A stretch of 64,000 nucleotides of DNA from Dromiciops gliroides (GCF_019393635.1 NC_057861.1:302395468-302459467); one strand, 5' to 3'. Counted from the stretch's first letter, positions 10,880 to 22,482 are shown. Numbers and translations are program-made. Notes: generated by a model not told the origin, from the sequence alone.

Positions 10880-11325
10880 ATCTCATGGAATAATGGAAAG
10901 AACACTGGATTTGAAGATAGAGGACCAGGGATCAAAATTCATTGCTGACCCTTATTACCCATGTGGTTTGGGGCAACCTATATACCTTGTAAAGACCTTA
11001 GTTTTTGTCATTGTTGTACACTAGTGGTCTCATTTGGGGTTTTCTTGGCAAAGATACTGGAGTGGTTTGCTGTTTCCTATTCCACATCATTGTATAGATG
11101 TGTAGCTGAGGCAAACAGAGGCTAGTAAGTTTCTGAGACCAAATTTGAACTCAGGAAGATGAATCTTCTTGACTTGAGGCCTGGCACAATATCCACTACA
11201 CCACATTGCTTCCCTATAGGCCCTTGTTACTCATCTGTAAATTAAGGCATTAAACAAGATAGAGAACCCTAACCTCCAAATGACCTAATGTTCCTTCTGA
11301 ACTTCAAGGCTAGGAGACCTCCCCA
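10880..11325 (+). repeat. Old SINE split by a long SINE, in gene A intron 1
   Basis: The left half (10880-10999) has a tRNA-like head (gaaagaacactggatttgaa). The right half (11219-11325) continues with actcatctgtaaattaaggc and the tail aatgttccttctgaacttca. They are separated by the antisense element at 11000-11218. Confidence 0.55.
11000..11218 (-). mobile_element. Long tRNA-SINE with extra 3' domain, antisense
   Basis: The order in + orientation is gtcattgttgtacac, then ggttttcttggcaaagatac, ggagtggtttgctgtttcc, agctgaggcaaac, then a tRNA-like body to ccacattgcttccc. This is the reverse of the longer marsupial SINE whose 3' domain contains gtatctttgccaagaaaacc. Confidence 0.7.
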
Positions 11326-11371
11326 AATACTTTTAGTTTGCTGTATCATGTAAACATGAAGTCTTACTTAC

Positions 11372-11415
11372 CTGGGAAGTTTCTCCTGTTCTTTTCTGTT
11401 TTACTGGGAAGCCAT
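11372..11415 (-). other. Gene A exon 1 (noncoding), inferred
   Basis: On the - strand this reads toward a strong donor, cttcccag|gtaagtaaga, with the cut after 11372. The stretch aligns by eye with gene B exon 1 (45200-45240), which ends cacttcacag|gtaagg. Clade B serpins normally have a short noncoding exon 1, so this fits. The 5' end is a guess from the AT-rich box about 25-30 bases upstream. Confidence 0.6.
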
Positions 11416-11540
11416 TTTCACTGAGACTTGAGAACATGAGTTTTTAACTAGTCAAAAGTAGGAGTGGCAGGTGAAAGGTATCACTAGAATTAGAGGCCAT
11501 CTAATTCCCCTCATTTTACTGATGAGAAAGTTGAGACTCA
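11416..11540 (-). promoter_or_regulatory. Gene A core promoter region, inferred
   Basis: On the - strand the order is: end of an old SINE (tttctcatcagtaaaatgag, then agatggcctctaatt), gtgatacctttcacctgcca (holding a CACCTG E-box), then a TATA-like gttaaaaac at 11441-11449. Gene B has the same order at 45110-45180. Conservation between the paralogs next to the exon 1 donor is the argument for promoter function; no expression evidence exists here. Confidence 0.5.
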
Positions 11541-12395
11541 GAGAGATTAAAGTCATAGACAGAGTAAGAAGCTGAGCTTAGATGTGCCCACTATTTCCAA
11601 AACCAATAAAGACAGGGTGACAGAAGCTCCTGTGTACCAATCAATCTGGGTGCTTTTTATTTGATGAGCACTTCACTTAGGATGGGTCTGAGACTAAGAT
11701 ATGATGGTGAATTAGAGAGAAAGGTGACCTCTAGATGATCTGGAAGAAGCAGACAGGTTCATTCTGTATTTTATGTACTTTGGACCAAGTGATTTCTCAA
11801 CTCCATTTAACCTCAAAATTCAATGAGGTCAGAAAGAAAAAAAAAACATGCCAAAGAAATACCTCTATTATGGAGCTGGTAGTTTCTATGGTTATGGTGG
11901 TGACCCTTCCAACAGCTATCCCAAATTGCTCATAGCCTTCTACAAAGGATCCACCCAATCTGTTAAGTGAGGATCCTCCTCTAGATCTCTTGACATTGTA
12001 TAAGTACCAATAGACACCATGGGCTGGTTATCCTTCTGTTTTTTCTTTACTTTCCCCATATAACCAGACCAACTTCTTTTCTGATCATATATCTTTGTGG
12101 TGATATATTGTAGTAAACTCATACCCACCATATGCTTTTCCATTATGTCTCTGAGCAAAATAACTTCAATTCTTGGGACACTATATTGCTGAGCCACTTA
12201 GAACCTAGGTGGACTGTTTGATTGCTTACATGGCTTAGATAAGAAGGGAGTCATTAATTTTATTTCTTCTGGTAATATGGAAGACTATCACTGTGAGAAT
12301 TTCTTAGCTTGGGTTCCATAAAAGCCCAAAGAGAGTCTCACCCACCATGAGATCTGTAAGACTGTGGGGAGGGGGTGTCAAAAAATGAGTAGTCA
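11541..12395. other. No gene seen
   Basis: Frames at 11735-11935 (+) and 11940-12197 (-) resemble nothing I know and lack splice or initiation support. No young repeat was recognised apart from the MIR-like start at 11541-11590, which continues from the promoter region. Confidence 0.4.
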
Positions 12396-12585
12396 GGGGC
12401 AGCTAGGTGGCGCAGTGGATAAAATGCCGGCCCTGGATTCAGGAGGACCTGAGTTCAAATCCAGCCTCAGACACTTGACACTTAACTAGCTGTGTGACCC
12501 TGGGCAAGTCACTTAACCCCAATTGCCTCACCAAAAAAAAAAAAAAGAATAATTAATTAATTAATTAATTAATTAATTAAAAAAT
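12396..12585 (+). mobile_element. tRNA-derived SINE with (AATT)n tail
   Basis: Full-length sense copy. The A-tail continues as an aatt tandem at about 12549-12580. The target repeat aatgagtagtca (12384-12395) matches aatgagtagcca (12586-12597) with one difference. Confidence 0.9.
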
Positions 12586-12599
12586 AATGAGTAGCCAGA

Positions 12600-13099
12600 C
12601 TGAAAGGAACAGAAATTTATTAGTGCACTAAGGAAATGACAGACATGCACAAGTTTGGGGCCACAAGAGTTGCTAAAGTCAGTTTGTTCCTCTGAGAAAA
12701 TGCATTTCTGTATTTAGTTGTATCAGAACATCCTGGTTTGGCAGTAAATATGTAAGGTGGTGGAGTCTTCTTTCAAGATAGAATAAATCAGATTTATCCT
12801 GTTGTTGCCAGCAGGGAGGAGAATAAAATACAGCCTTTATTTACAAAATCTCATCGATTTTTTTGTGGGGAAGGGACTGGAATTACTTTAACAGGAGAGA
12901 CCATTTTTCTTCAAATCTCATAGTAATAAAATCCATCAACTTCCTCCACATCATCTGTCTTGTCATGGCCTTCAAAGGTTCTCTAGGTCTTAATTGGTCC
13001 TCACTATCTCTCATTACACAATTCCCAAAGAGCCACCAAATCTTCTGTTTCTATCTCCACAGGATTTTTTTTTTATTCTCTTCTCCATATTCACACAGC
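12600..13099. other. No gene seen
   Basis: The frame at 12863-13120 (+) has no recognisable domain. No repeat was identified. Confidence 0.35.
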
Positions 13100-13304
13100 C
13101 ACATCTCTGGCCCTCATTGATTGGCCAACAATACCAGTTATCCTGATAGATATCTTGCCAGCTGACCCAAATGGCTCTGGAGGAAAGAGTGAGGCTGGTG
13201 ACTTTGCACAGCTTTTCCTTACTTGAATCCAATTCATTGCAAGTCATGACATCACCTCCTCAATGTCATAGTTCCCTTTCAGAATGAAGGACACACAACA
13301 ACAA
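13100..13304 (+). repeat. 3' domain of the long composite SINE
   Basis: Contains ttatcctgatagatatcttg, atggctctggaggaaagagt, gcaagtcatgacatcacctc and ends gaatgaaggacacacaacaa with an (AAC)n tail. The same domain occurs in reverse at 20735-20905. The tRNA-like head is largely missing. Confidence 0.7.
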
Positions 13305-13439
13305 CTAGCTTCCTAATTGATTTCCCTGTTTCAAGTCTCTGAGCTCTCCAATCCATTATTTCTATGGCTTCCAAAGTGTGACTATGTCAGTCAATAAATA
13401 CTAGCACCTCTATATCACCTCTTAGATCAAAACAAAACT

Positions 13440-14140
13440 CCATTGGTCACATCCTTTCTAGCGTTGTTTTTTCTTTGTTGATTTTTTGTAATTATACAAC
13501 ATTCAGTTTTATTCTCTTTTGTTCTAGCTATTTATGCTGTTGTTATTGCTTATACTGTTTTTTTTAGTTCTTTTTATTTCCCTTGTGCATCAGTCCCTTC
13601 TGAATTCTTCTCATGCTTCTCTGAATTATTCATAGTTGTCATTTCTTATGGAATAATAAGACTCCATTAAAGATGGAACATACAAAAATACCTTTAGCCA
13701 TACCCAAATCAATGGGCACATATTCTGTTTAAAGTCCTATGCTCCCTTTAAAAAGTGCTACTATGTTTTTTTGGTGTAGAGACTTTTCTGTCTTTGCCAT
13801 TGGGTTATATGCCTAGCAGTGGGATCTCTACATCAAAAGATATGGACACAGAAGTCACTTTGTTGGTATAATTCCAATTTATAACTTTTAGAATGGTTGG
13901 ACCACTTCCCATACTCACCAACCAACTACTAATGTGACTTTTCCCCCAGTCCCTCCATACCTAATGATTTCTATTTTTTCTCATATCTGTCAGTTTATTG
14001 AATATAATATGATACCTCAATGTTGCTTTGATTTGTATCTCTCTTAGTGATTGGGGGCAATATTTCATATCAATGTCAATAGTTTGCATGTCTTTTGAGA
14101 ACTGTAATTTAATCCCTCCATTGTTTGTCATTAATGATTA
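13440..14140 (-). mobile_element. Old L1 fragment, antisense
   Basis: On the + strand it shows reverse complements of the L1 ORF2 3' region and 3' UTR (for instance caatgtcaatagtttgcatg and tcttttgagaactgtaattt). It is diverged, has no usable frame and the edges are approximate. Confidence 0.6.
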
Positions 14141-14519
14141 GATTCAACATTCATAATGTTATTTAGGCTTTCATCTTCAGTGCCTTTGTTTATTGTACTA
14201 TTCTATTCTACTCTTTCCCTGATTTTTCATGACTATGGAGTAATAATGGGTTGCTTGAATGGATATTCTTTTATATTTAGAGGCCTTTCTCCAGGATGCT
14301 TTAAAAAAATTATGATTGAAATTGTGAAACTTAACCAGTATGGATGTATGTACACATACACACCCACACATATATGTATACTTTGGATTTTCAAAGTATG
14401 TTTTCTGTAATAAGGTATTCATATTTTTTATTTGTCATGTGTTTTTTTCTGGGAGACATATGATCATAAAGTTCTGAGCATTCCATCTTTAATGTATGTC
14501 AGTAATTTTGACTTTTGTA
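14141..14519. other. No gene seen
   Basis: AT-rich; the frames at 14156-14410 (+) and 14198-14422 (-) overlap each other and resemble no family. Confidence 0.35.
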
Positions 14520-15600
14520 GAATTCATGTCAGTCAACAATTATTAAACATTTATTATATAGCAGGCAGTGTGATAAATTCTGGAGATACAAAAATAGGTA
14601 AAAAAAAAAAATTCTTTCCCTGCCCTCAAGGAGTTCCCATTCTAATGGGGAAGAGAACATGTAAATAACTATGTACATGAAGATATATTCAGATTAGATA
14701 GAAATTAATCTTAGAGGGAAGGCACTATCAGGGGAAGTAATTGGAAGGGGCAGGAAAAATCTGCTAAAGATGGAATTTGAGGTGATCCCTGAAGGAAAGC
14801 AAGGGAGGCCAAGGGATGGAGGTGAGAGAGCAGAGCATTCCAAACATGATAGACAGCCCATTTAAAAGTGCAGAGGCAGGAAATGGAGTATTGTATTCAA
14901 GAAACTGAATCTTGGGGTTCATAGTGGGGCTGGGGAGGGGGGAAGTATAAAAAAGACTAGATATATAGCAAGGGATGAAGCTATTAAGGACTTTAATTTC
15001 CAAACAGAGGACTTCATATTAGATCCTGGAAGTAATAGGGAGCCACCGAAGTTTGAGTAGTGACATGGACAGAAGTGCATGTTAGGAAAACCACTTTGGT
15101 AGCTGAATGGAGAATGAGTAGAGAGAGAATTGAAACTTGGAAACAAATGAGAATGTTATCATATTAGTTTATATGTGAGGTGATAAAAGTATTTACCAGG
15201 GTGATGGCTATGCAAGTGGAGATAAGGGGATGTATGTGGGGATATGAAAACATAAGTGACACTTTTGAATATATGACCTTACAGTAAGTGAAAAATTGAG
15301 GATGACAACAAGATTTTAAACCAAGGTAACTGAGAGTATGGTGGTGCCCTTTACAGAGAAAATGTTTTGAGCGGAAGGATAATTAATTCTGTTTTGGACA
15401 TGTGGAATCTGAGATGCTTATGAGACATCCAGTTTGAGATTCCAATGGGCAGTTGGTCATGTGGGAATGGAGCTCATGAGACTAAGGCTGGTTATGTTGA
15501 TCTGGGATTCATTTGTATAGAGATAATAATTTAATGTTTAGGAGCTGAGGAAATCACCAAGCAAGATAGTTTAGAATAAGAGGGTCCAGGACAGATCATT
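14520..15600 (+). repeat. Old interspersed repeat of unknown class
   Basis: Recognisable pieces in order: caacaattattaaacattta, ctgccctcaaggagttccca, aatttgaggtgatccctgaa, cctggaagtaatagggagcc, gaaaaccactttggtagctg. The same order, diverged, is at 17700-18740, and pieces recur at 18985-19300. I cannot say whether it is LINE- or LTR-related. Confidence 0.5.
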
Positions 15601-15609
15601 GGGAGATAC

Positions 15610-15724
15610 TTTTTTTTTTTTAGTTTTCAACATTTGTTTAGATGAGATTTCCAATTTCAAATTTTTCTCCCTCCCTCCCCTCTCTCCCCTCCCCCCTCCC
15701 CTAGACAGCAGGTAATCTGATATA

Positions 15725-15769
<45 letters not shown>

Positions 15770-17179
15770 AAAATAACATTAAACATATTTCTACATTAGT
15801 CATGTTATAAGAGAAGAATCAGAGCAAAAAGGAAAAACCTCAAAAAAGAAAAACAACAGCACCAAAAACAAAAGAAATAGCATGGTTCACTCAGCATCCA
15901 TATTCCACAGTTCCTTTTTTTTTTCTTGATTTGGAGAGCTTTTTCCATCATATGTCCTTTGGAACTTTCTTTTACCATTGGATTGGTGAGAAGAATCTAG
16001 TCTATCACAGTTGATCAACACATAATGTTGAGGATACTGTGTATAATGTTCTTCTGGTTCTGCTCATCTCACTCATCACTAGTTCATGCAAGTCCTTCCA
16101 GGTTTCTCTAAACTCCTCCTGCTCATCGTTTCTTACAGCACAATAGAATTCCATTACATTTATATACAATAACTTGTTCAGCCATTCCCCAAGTGATGGG
16201 CATCCCCTCAATTTCCAATTCCTTGCCACCACAAAAAGAGCAGCTATAAATATTTTTGTACATGTGGGTCCTTTTCCCTTTATTAGGAATGGGTGCTGTG
16301 TTTTGTCAAAAGCTTTCTCTGCATCTATTGAGATAATCATATGATTTTAGGTAGTTTTCTTATTGATGGGGTTGATTATTTTAATAGTTTTCCTAATGTT
16401 GAACCAGCCCTGCATTCCAGGTATAAATCCCACTTGGTCATAGTGTATTATCCTGGTGATCATTTGCTGTAATCTCCTTGCTAATATCTTATTTAAGATT
16501 TTTGCATCAATATTCATTAGGGAAATTGGTCTATAATTTTCTTTCTCTGTTTTTTCTCTGCCTGGTTTTGGTATCACCACCATATTTGTGTCATAAAATG
16601 AATTTGGCAGAACTCCTTCACCTATTTTTCCAAATAATTTGTATAATATTGGAATTAATTGTTCTTTAAACATTTGGTAGAATTCACCTATAAATCCATC
16701 TGGCCCTGGGGATTTTTTCTTAGGGAATTCATTAATGGCTTGTTCAATTTCTTTTTCTAATATGGGCTTATTTAAGGATTTTATTTCCTCTTCAGTTAAC
16801 CTGGGCAGTTTGAATTTTTGTAAATATTTATCCATTTCATTTAGATTGTCAAATTTATTGGCATACAGTTGGGAAAAATACTTCCCAATTATTGCTTTAA
16901 TTTCCACTTCATTGGTGGTAGAATCACCCATTTCATTTTTGATACTGGTAATTTGGTTTTCTTCTTTCTTTTTTTTAATCAAATTAATGAGCAGTTTATC
17001 TATTTTATTGGTTTTTTCATAAAACCAGCTCTTAGTTTTATTGATTAATTCTATAGTTTTCTTGCTTTCAATTTTATTAATTTCTCCTTTAATTTTTAGG
17101 ATTTCTAATTTAGTATTTAATTGGGGATTTCTAATTTGTTCTTTTTCTAGCTTTTCAAGTTGCATGCCCAATTCATTGA
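15610..17179 (-). mobile_element. L1 with a large internal deletion
   Basis: The 3' tail is at 15610 (poly-T on +). A 3' UTR follows with a (TA)17 run at 15729-15762, then the ORF2 C-terminus (CTKIFIAALFVVARNWKLRG), which jumps directly to the reverse transcriptase region (IISIDAEKAFDKTQHPFL) near 16280. More than 2 kb of ORF2 is missing at that joint. Likely target repeat gggagatac (15601-15609) and gggaggtac (17180-17188), one difference. The 5' part is truncated before the endonuclease domain. Confidence 0.85.
16347..17171 (-). pseudogene. L1 ORF2 fragment with reverse transcriptase N-terminal half
   Basis: An uninterrupted 274-codon stretch. Residues about 120-165 contain [18 protein letters not shown] and then [20 protein letters not shown], followed by [18 protein letters not shown] and [10 protein letters not shown], the standard order of L1 reverse transcriptase motifs 0 to 2a. 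The catalytic F/YxDD motif is not in this frame, because the deletion near 16280 removes the palm domain. It cannot be functional. Confidence 0.85.
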
Positions 17180-17699
17180 GGGAGGTACATTTTTAAAGTC
17201 ATCACCATTTTCTTCTGCCAAATTTTCTTCCACTTAAACATTTCTGTATCTAAAATCTGTTACTCTCTCACACAACCTCTACTTCCTTGAAGAGATTATC
17301 ATATATTCTATATTTTTTCTACTTTGCTTTTTGCCTTGTTTTTTTCATTCTGAGTTGAGGCCTGTAAGTTTCACCTAATCTAATTGCAAATATAAACTTT
17401 TGAAACTTTTCTTTCTCTGGAGAACAACTTTTGAGGGTTTTTTTTTTAATATTCTATTATCTCTGAAGAGTTTGTATGATTTTCTTTTTCTTCAGGAAAT
17501 GTTGGTTTCCTTTCCTATATGATTCGATATATATATTTTTTTGTTTTGTTCTGACCCTTTTACATTTTTTACTCATTTTTTTCCTTCTGTCTTTTCTACA
17601 CTGTTGTTTTATCTCTTGTAGTCTTTGATTACCCTACAGCTTTCTCACTTGAACTTTCTCTTTTCTCTCCATCTTCCCAGGTGCTTGGGTATAGTACTC

Positions 17700-18740
17700 C
17701 TCAGACAATTAGCCAATCAAACAATCAATTGATAAGCATTTGTTAAGTCCCTACTATATTTAAGACAAGGCAGCAAAGTTGTAAAGTGGGTAGAGCATTG
17801 GACTTAGAATCAGGAAATTTCATCTTTCTGAGTTAAATCTGGCACTAACTCTGTGATCCTGGACAAGTAGAACTTAAGTCTGTTTTCCTCAGTTCCTCAT
17901 CTGTAAAATGAGCTGGAGAAAAAAGTGGCAAACCACTTCAGCATCTTTGCTATGAAAATCCCAAATGAGGTTATGAGAAGTTGGATATGACTGAAATGAC
18001 TCACAACAATGAACAGCTGCCCCAGCTGGGGTGCTGGGAGAATCAGGAAAAGCATCAAGTAAGAGAGGAGTTTGAGTTGATCTTTGAAGGAAACTAGGGA
18101 TTTTAAAAGATAGAGGAGAGGAGAGAGGGTATTTTAGGAGACAGAATGTCATATGTGAAGAATAGCAAGAATGCTAGTTTGTATGGGTCTTAGAGTGTGG
18201 GAAAGAGCAATATAGAAGGTAAGGAGTCTGAGAAGATTGTAAAGGGCTTTAAATCCTAAACACAGGTGTTCTTATTTTACCCTAGAGGTAATAAAGAGCC
18301 ACTACAATTCGAGTATAGTATATGCCTGATATAATCAATGTATGCTTTAGGAAAATGTACTTTTTCAGCTGTATGAGGAACAAATTAGTGAGGGGAGGGA
18401 CTTGGTTCAGGAAAGCCAATTAGGAGGCTTATTGCAGTAGCTTAGGGAAGGGGAGATGAAGGCCTAAACTCTGCTAGTGGCTGTGTCATTAGAGAGGATA
18501 GTTTGAATGAGAGAGACTCTGTAGAGGTGTAATCTCTACAACCGCTACCGATTGCATATGTAGGATAAGGAAAGATGCAGAGTCAAGGATGAGTGTTAGG
18601 TTATGTGGGAATGATTGGAGGTATCTTCAATAGGAGAAATAAGCGGGTTGCATTTAGGAGAAAAGTTAATGAGTTGAAGCTGGGCTTAAGATACTTATAG
18701 GACACAGCTGATGGTATTTTGTGGTGTTTTGTCTTATGAA
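17700..18740 (+). repeat. Second copy of the unknown old repeat, split by a SINE
   Basis: Starts aatcaacaattgataagc-like (here caatcaattgataagcattt), is interrupted by the SINE at 17768-18016, and continues with gtttgagttgatctttgaag, taataaagagccactacaat and ctttaggaaaatgtactttt, matching 14520-15600 in order. Confidence 0.5.
17768..18016 (+). mobile_element. Long tRNA-SINE, sense
   Basis: Body with agagcattggacttagaatc, then ctcatctgtaaaatgagctg, gtggcaaaccacttcagcat, and the tail tgactcacaacaatgaac. Diverged but full length. Confidence 0.7.
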
Positions 18741-18984
18741 GTGCTTCTGTCTTATCTTATGGATGCAGCTTGAGTCACTCTGTGTCTGGTTCATTATCTC
18801 TTTCTGAGATTTTTGGCTTGGAAAGATTTGTGCAAAAACAACTCCACCAATTTGCTAATCATGTGGCTCATCCTCAGTTAATTTCATTTCAATTTATCAT
18901 TCAGGGAAATTTTTCTACTCCCAGCTTTGTATTCAGTATGCACACAACTGTTCCCAACATATATTCATAGTATCCCTCTATTCC

Positions 18985-19300
18985 ATAGTGTGAAATATAC
19001 AAAGATGTATAAGACCTCATCATGGAGCTCACAACATGGTAGGGGAGAGAATACACAAATGACAAGAATAAAAAGGATTCTGATATAATAGAGAAGTAGA
19101 AACTGTTATCAAAGTTCAGAAGGAGGGAGAAGTTGACTTTCAGCAAGCAAAACAACAAAAAAAATAAGTGACATTTGATCCAGGCCTTGAGAATTGGCTA
19201 GGATTTCTATTCAAATTTAGAAGAGACAGGAATAGATTGAAGGGGTAAGATGAGCTTTCGAGGCATAAAAAGCTGCATAAGAAAAGATACATAGCTGGCC
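18985..19300 (+). repeat. Third, shorter copy of the unknown old repeat
   Basis: Shares gacatttgatccaggccttg and the catggagctcacaacatggt stretch with the family seen at 14520 and 17700. Edges are approximate. Confidence 0.4.
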
Positions 19301-19409
19301 ACAGTGCATGTTCAGGACAAAAATAAGTAGATTAAATAGTTTTAGCACTGAAACTATTTGAGATTAGCTAATCCCGGTCCTTTTTATAGACCTGAATACT
19401 GATGCCCAT

Positions 19410-20160
19410 TAATTGCTTTTTAAAAAAAGTAACAAATATTTTTATTTATAGTTTTGGGTTCTAATTTTTATTACTCCTTCCCTTAACCCCCCCCCCCGCC
19501 ACCGCCCATGTGGTAAGCAATCAGATATGTGTTATATGTGTACAATTATGTAAAACATTACCACATTACTCATTTTGTATAAGAAAACCTGAATAAAAAG
19601 AAAAATGAAAGAAAGTGAAAATAGCATGCTTCAGTCTGTGTTCCATCTATATCAGTTCTTTCTTTGGAAGTGAATAGTATGTTTCATCAATAGTCCTTTG
19701 GGATCGTCCTGGGTTTTTTTTTGTTTGTTGTGCTTGTTTTGCTTTATTTGTTTGTTGGGCTTTTCAGGACAATGAGGATTAAGTGACTTGCCCAAGGTCA
19801 CAGGGACTGTCTTGTTGAGAATTTTCATTGTATTGTTGATAATAGTTAAGTCATTCACAGTTCTTCATGGAACAAATGTTCCTGTCACTGTGCACAAAGT
19901 TCTCCTGGTTCTGCTCACTTCACTAGACATCGGTTCATACAAGTCTTTCCAGGACTTTCTGAAATCATCTTGCTTGTCATTTCTTATAGCACAATGATAT
20001 TCCATCACCATCCTCTACCACAGCTTGTTTAGTAATTTTCCAGATGATGGGCATTCCTTTGACTTCCAATTCTTAGCCACCACAAAAAACTGCTATAAAT
20101 ATTTTTGCAGAAATAGACCTTTTTTCTCTTTTTGGGGATGTCTTTGGATGCCCATTAATT
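19410..20160 (-). mobile_element. L1 3' end, antisense, with a SINE fragment inside
   Basis: Reverse complement of the L1 3' UTR and ORF2 C-terminus (ttcttagccaccacaaaaaa, tgctataaatatttttgcag). A short SINE fragment at about 19737-19803 (aatgaggattaagtgacttg) interrupts it. A C-run is present at about 19487-19498. Confidence 0.75.
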
Positions 20161-20311
20161 GTAAATGACTCATCCACTGTCACATGGTTAATGGCAGAGT
20201 TGAGATTAGAATCCAGGCCTCTTTACTTGCATTCCAATGTTGCATACAGAATCTTATTGAAATCTGCACAAATATACCTCAAATTTTTTTTGAAGTTAAA
20301 AGGATTGTTTA

Positions 20312-20560
20312 AAACTGACATGGCATAGCAACATGGGATAATGGACAGAGAGCCAAGACCGAGGTCATGAAGCCTGCCTTCAAATCCCATTTCTGACGTA
20401 TATTTGATTGTGTGACCTTGGGCAAGTTACTTAATTTCTTTGTGTTCTAGACAACCCTCTTGAACTATAAGTTAGAGGGTTTCCCCATTCATTGGTAGAG
20501 GAAGTTTCCTTATACCAATGAAAAAAATAGGTCCAGTCCTTATTTGTAAAATTCTTAAAG
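20312..20560 (+). repeat. Old tRNA-derived SINE, third type
   Basis: Head gggataatggacagagagcc, body ctgccttcaaatcccatttc and gtgaccttgggcaagttact, and a tail with taggaagtttccttatacca-like sequence. Similar elements are at 49305 and 59845. Confidence 0.55.
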
Positions 20561-20734
20561 GAGAGCTCCTAAAAGCAACTATCCTTGTTTAAGTTTGATC
20601 TGATTCAGTATGAAATTTATCTTTCCCTTCATAGGTAAATATTGAAAAACTCAAAATCAATATTATTAAAATTATGTATGTGGAAAATGCTATGTCTATT
20701 TAGTACATTTCATTATATTTGTCTATCACTCCTT

Positions 20735-21034
20735 GGTCTTGTTTGTCCTTCATTCTCAAAGAGGACCATGACATCAGGTGATGTCATGACTTGCACTGAA
20801 TTGGATTTAAGTGAGGGAGTGCATGGTCACCAGCTTCATTCTCTCCTCCAGAGACATCTGTATCCAGTGGCAAGATATATATCAGGATGACTGATGATGG
20901 CCCCAGATGTTTAAGACAATTGGGTTTAAATGACTTGCCTAGGGTCACACAACTAGTAAATGTCTAAGGTGAGATTTGAATTTGGGTACTCCTGACTCCA
21001 GGCCTCTGCTTTATCTACTGTGCCACCTAGCTTC
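20735..21034 (-). mobile_element. Long composite SINE, nearly full length, antisense
   Basis: Reads tttgtccttcattctcaaag, gatgtcatgacttgcactga, cagtggcaagatatatatca, then the tRNA-like body to tactgtgccacctagcttcc. It shows that the domain at 13100-13304 belongs behind a tRNA-like head. Confidence 0.75.
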
Positions 21035-21088
21035 CACATCATTCCTAGATAGGACTTAGCTGACTTAAATCTACACTAGTATACTCTT

Positions 21089-21283
21089 TTGTGTGTGTGT
21101 GGGGGGGGGGGGTCGGACAATGAGGGTTAAAGGTTGTCACAACCCTCATTGCCCTGCAAAAAAAAAAAGTGACTTGCCCAAGGTCACACAGCTAATAAGT
21201 GTCAAGTGTCTGAGGCTGAATTTGAACTCACGTCCTCCTGAATCCAGGGCCAGCAGTTTATCCACTGCACCACCTAGCTGCCC
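21089..21283 (-). mobile_element. SINE carrying an internal inverted duplication
   Basis: The 18-base target duplication ctacactagtatactctt is exact at 21071-21088 and 21284-21301. Inside, the antisense 3' part contains caatgagggtt (21119-21129), then after a short spacer aaccctcattg (about 21141-21151) followed by ccctgcaaaaaaaaaaa and only then the normal body gtgacttgcccaaggtcaca. The tail end has thus been copied in both directions. Confidence 0.88.
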
Positions 21284-21301
21284 CTACACTAGTATACTCT
21301 T

Positions 21302-22229
21302 GATCTAAATCTGTGTTACAGTGACAAGAATCAAAGTTACTAGTCATTCTTTACCTATTAAATTCTTTTCAACCTCTTTTTAGTGGCTAATCTTTCTGTT
21401 GACCTCAGATACGTTCTTAAAGGTATGGATTCTAGTAAGAGATTTACCTAGGACTAATAGGAAAGGGAGAATTCTTCCTCCCTGGAGGGTTTTATGTCTG
21501 TGCTTCTGGTCTATTGTCCTTGATTGGTAGGAAGGATTCTTGTTCAGCAGCAGGTGGTAGTAGAAGGTCACTGATGTCTCTTCCATCTCTGAGTTTCTGT
21601 AGGTCAAGGTGTTTGCAACTAAGAGCGAAAGAGGCAAATAGAAAAGTCTGGAAGGAAGGGCTGAAGATAGCACACTGGAAGGACCTTGATGGGAGAGAGT
21701 AATTCAGAGAGCAAAAAGAAATGCTGTTCTCTGAGACAGGAGCCTAGAACTTAGAGATAATATTGGCAAGAAATTCTAGAAGAGTTAAGAAACCTAGTGG
21801 CATTATCCAAAGTAAACTTACATTAGACTAGGAGCCTATTTTCTTGGATTAACACTTTACCCAAACAGGATTGAGGCTGGTATACTCCAAGAATGAGATC
21901 TTTAATAGGAAAATTACCCAAGATACATAGTGAGTTAAGTAAGGTATAGGTCTAATTCTTAAAAAGGTGACAAAAAGATCAGAAAGAATATGTTAAAAGT
22001 AATTTTTATTGAGTTTTAAAAATTTTTTCTATATCATCATAGATTCCCCCAATACCCCTCCTCCACCCCTCTCAGACAGATATCCCTTTTAGCAAATATT
22101 ATTTTTAAAAATCAAAGAAAAAGAAGAAAAAAGCAGTATAACTGACAAACACATTGGAAGTCTTAAAATATGTAAAAGTGGTGACACTGGTGACATTTTG
22201 TGACATTTGTAATGTGGTGATTAAAATTA
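21302..22229. other. No gene seen; one LINE-like tail
   Basis: Frames at 21380-21673 (-) and 21514-21702 (+) overlap and show no family features. About 21985-22130 looks like an antisense LINE 3' end (tttttattgagttttaaaaa), too diverged to name. Confidence 0.35.
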
Positions 22230-22352
22230 CATGGGGGAAAGAATATCAGCCCTGGAGTCAGGAGGACCTGAGTTCAAATCCGACCTCAGACACTTAACAC
22301 TTACTAGCTGTGTGACCCTGGGCAAGTCACTTAACCCTAATTGCCTCACCCA

Positions 22353-22450
<98 letters not shown>

Positions 22451-22469
22451 AGAGAGAGAGAGAGAGAGA
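22230..22469 (+). mobile_element. tRNA-derived SINE with (AT)44 and (GA)10 tail
   Basis: The 5' end of the head is degraded, and the body (caggaggacctgagttcaaa) is intact. The A-tail runs into a perfect AT dinucleotide array at 22361-22448 and a GA array at 22450-22469. Confidence 0.82.
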
Positions 22470-22482
22470 ATTGCCTTATAAT

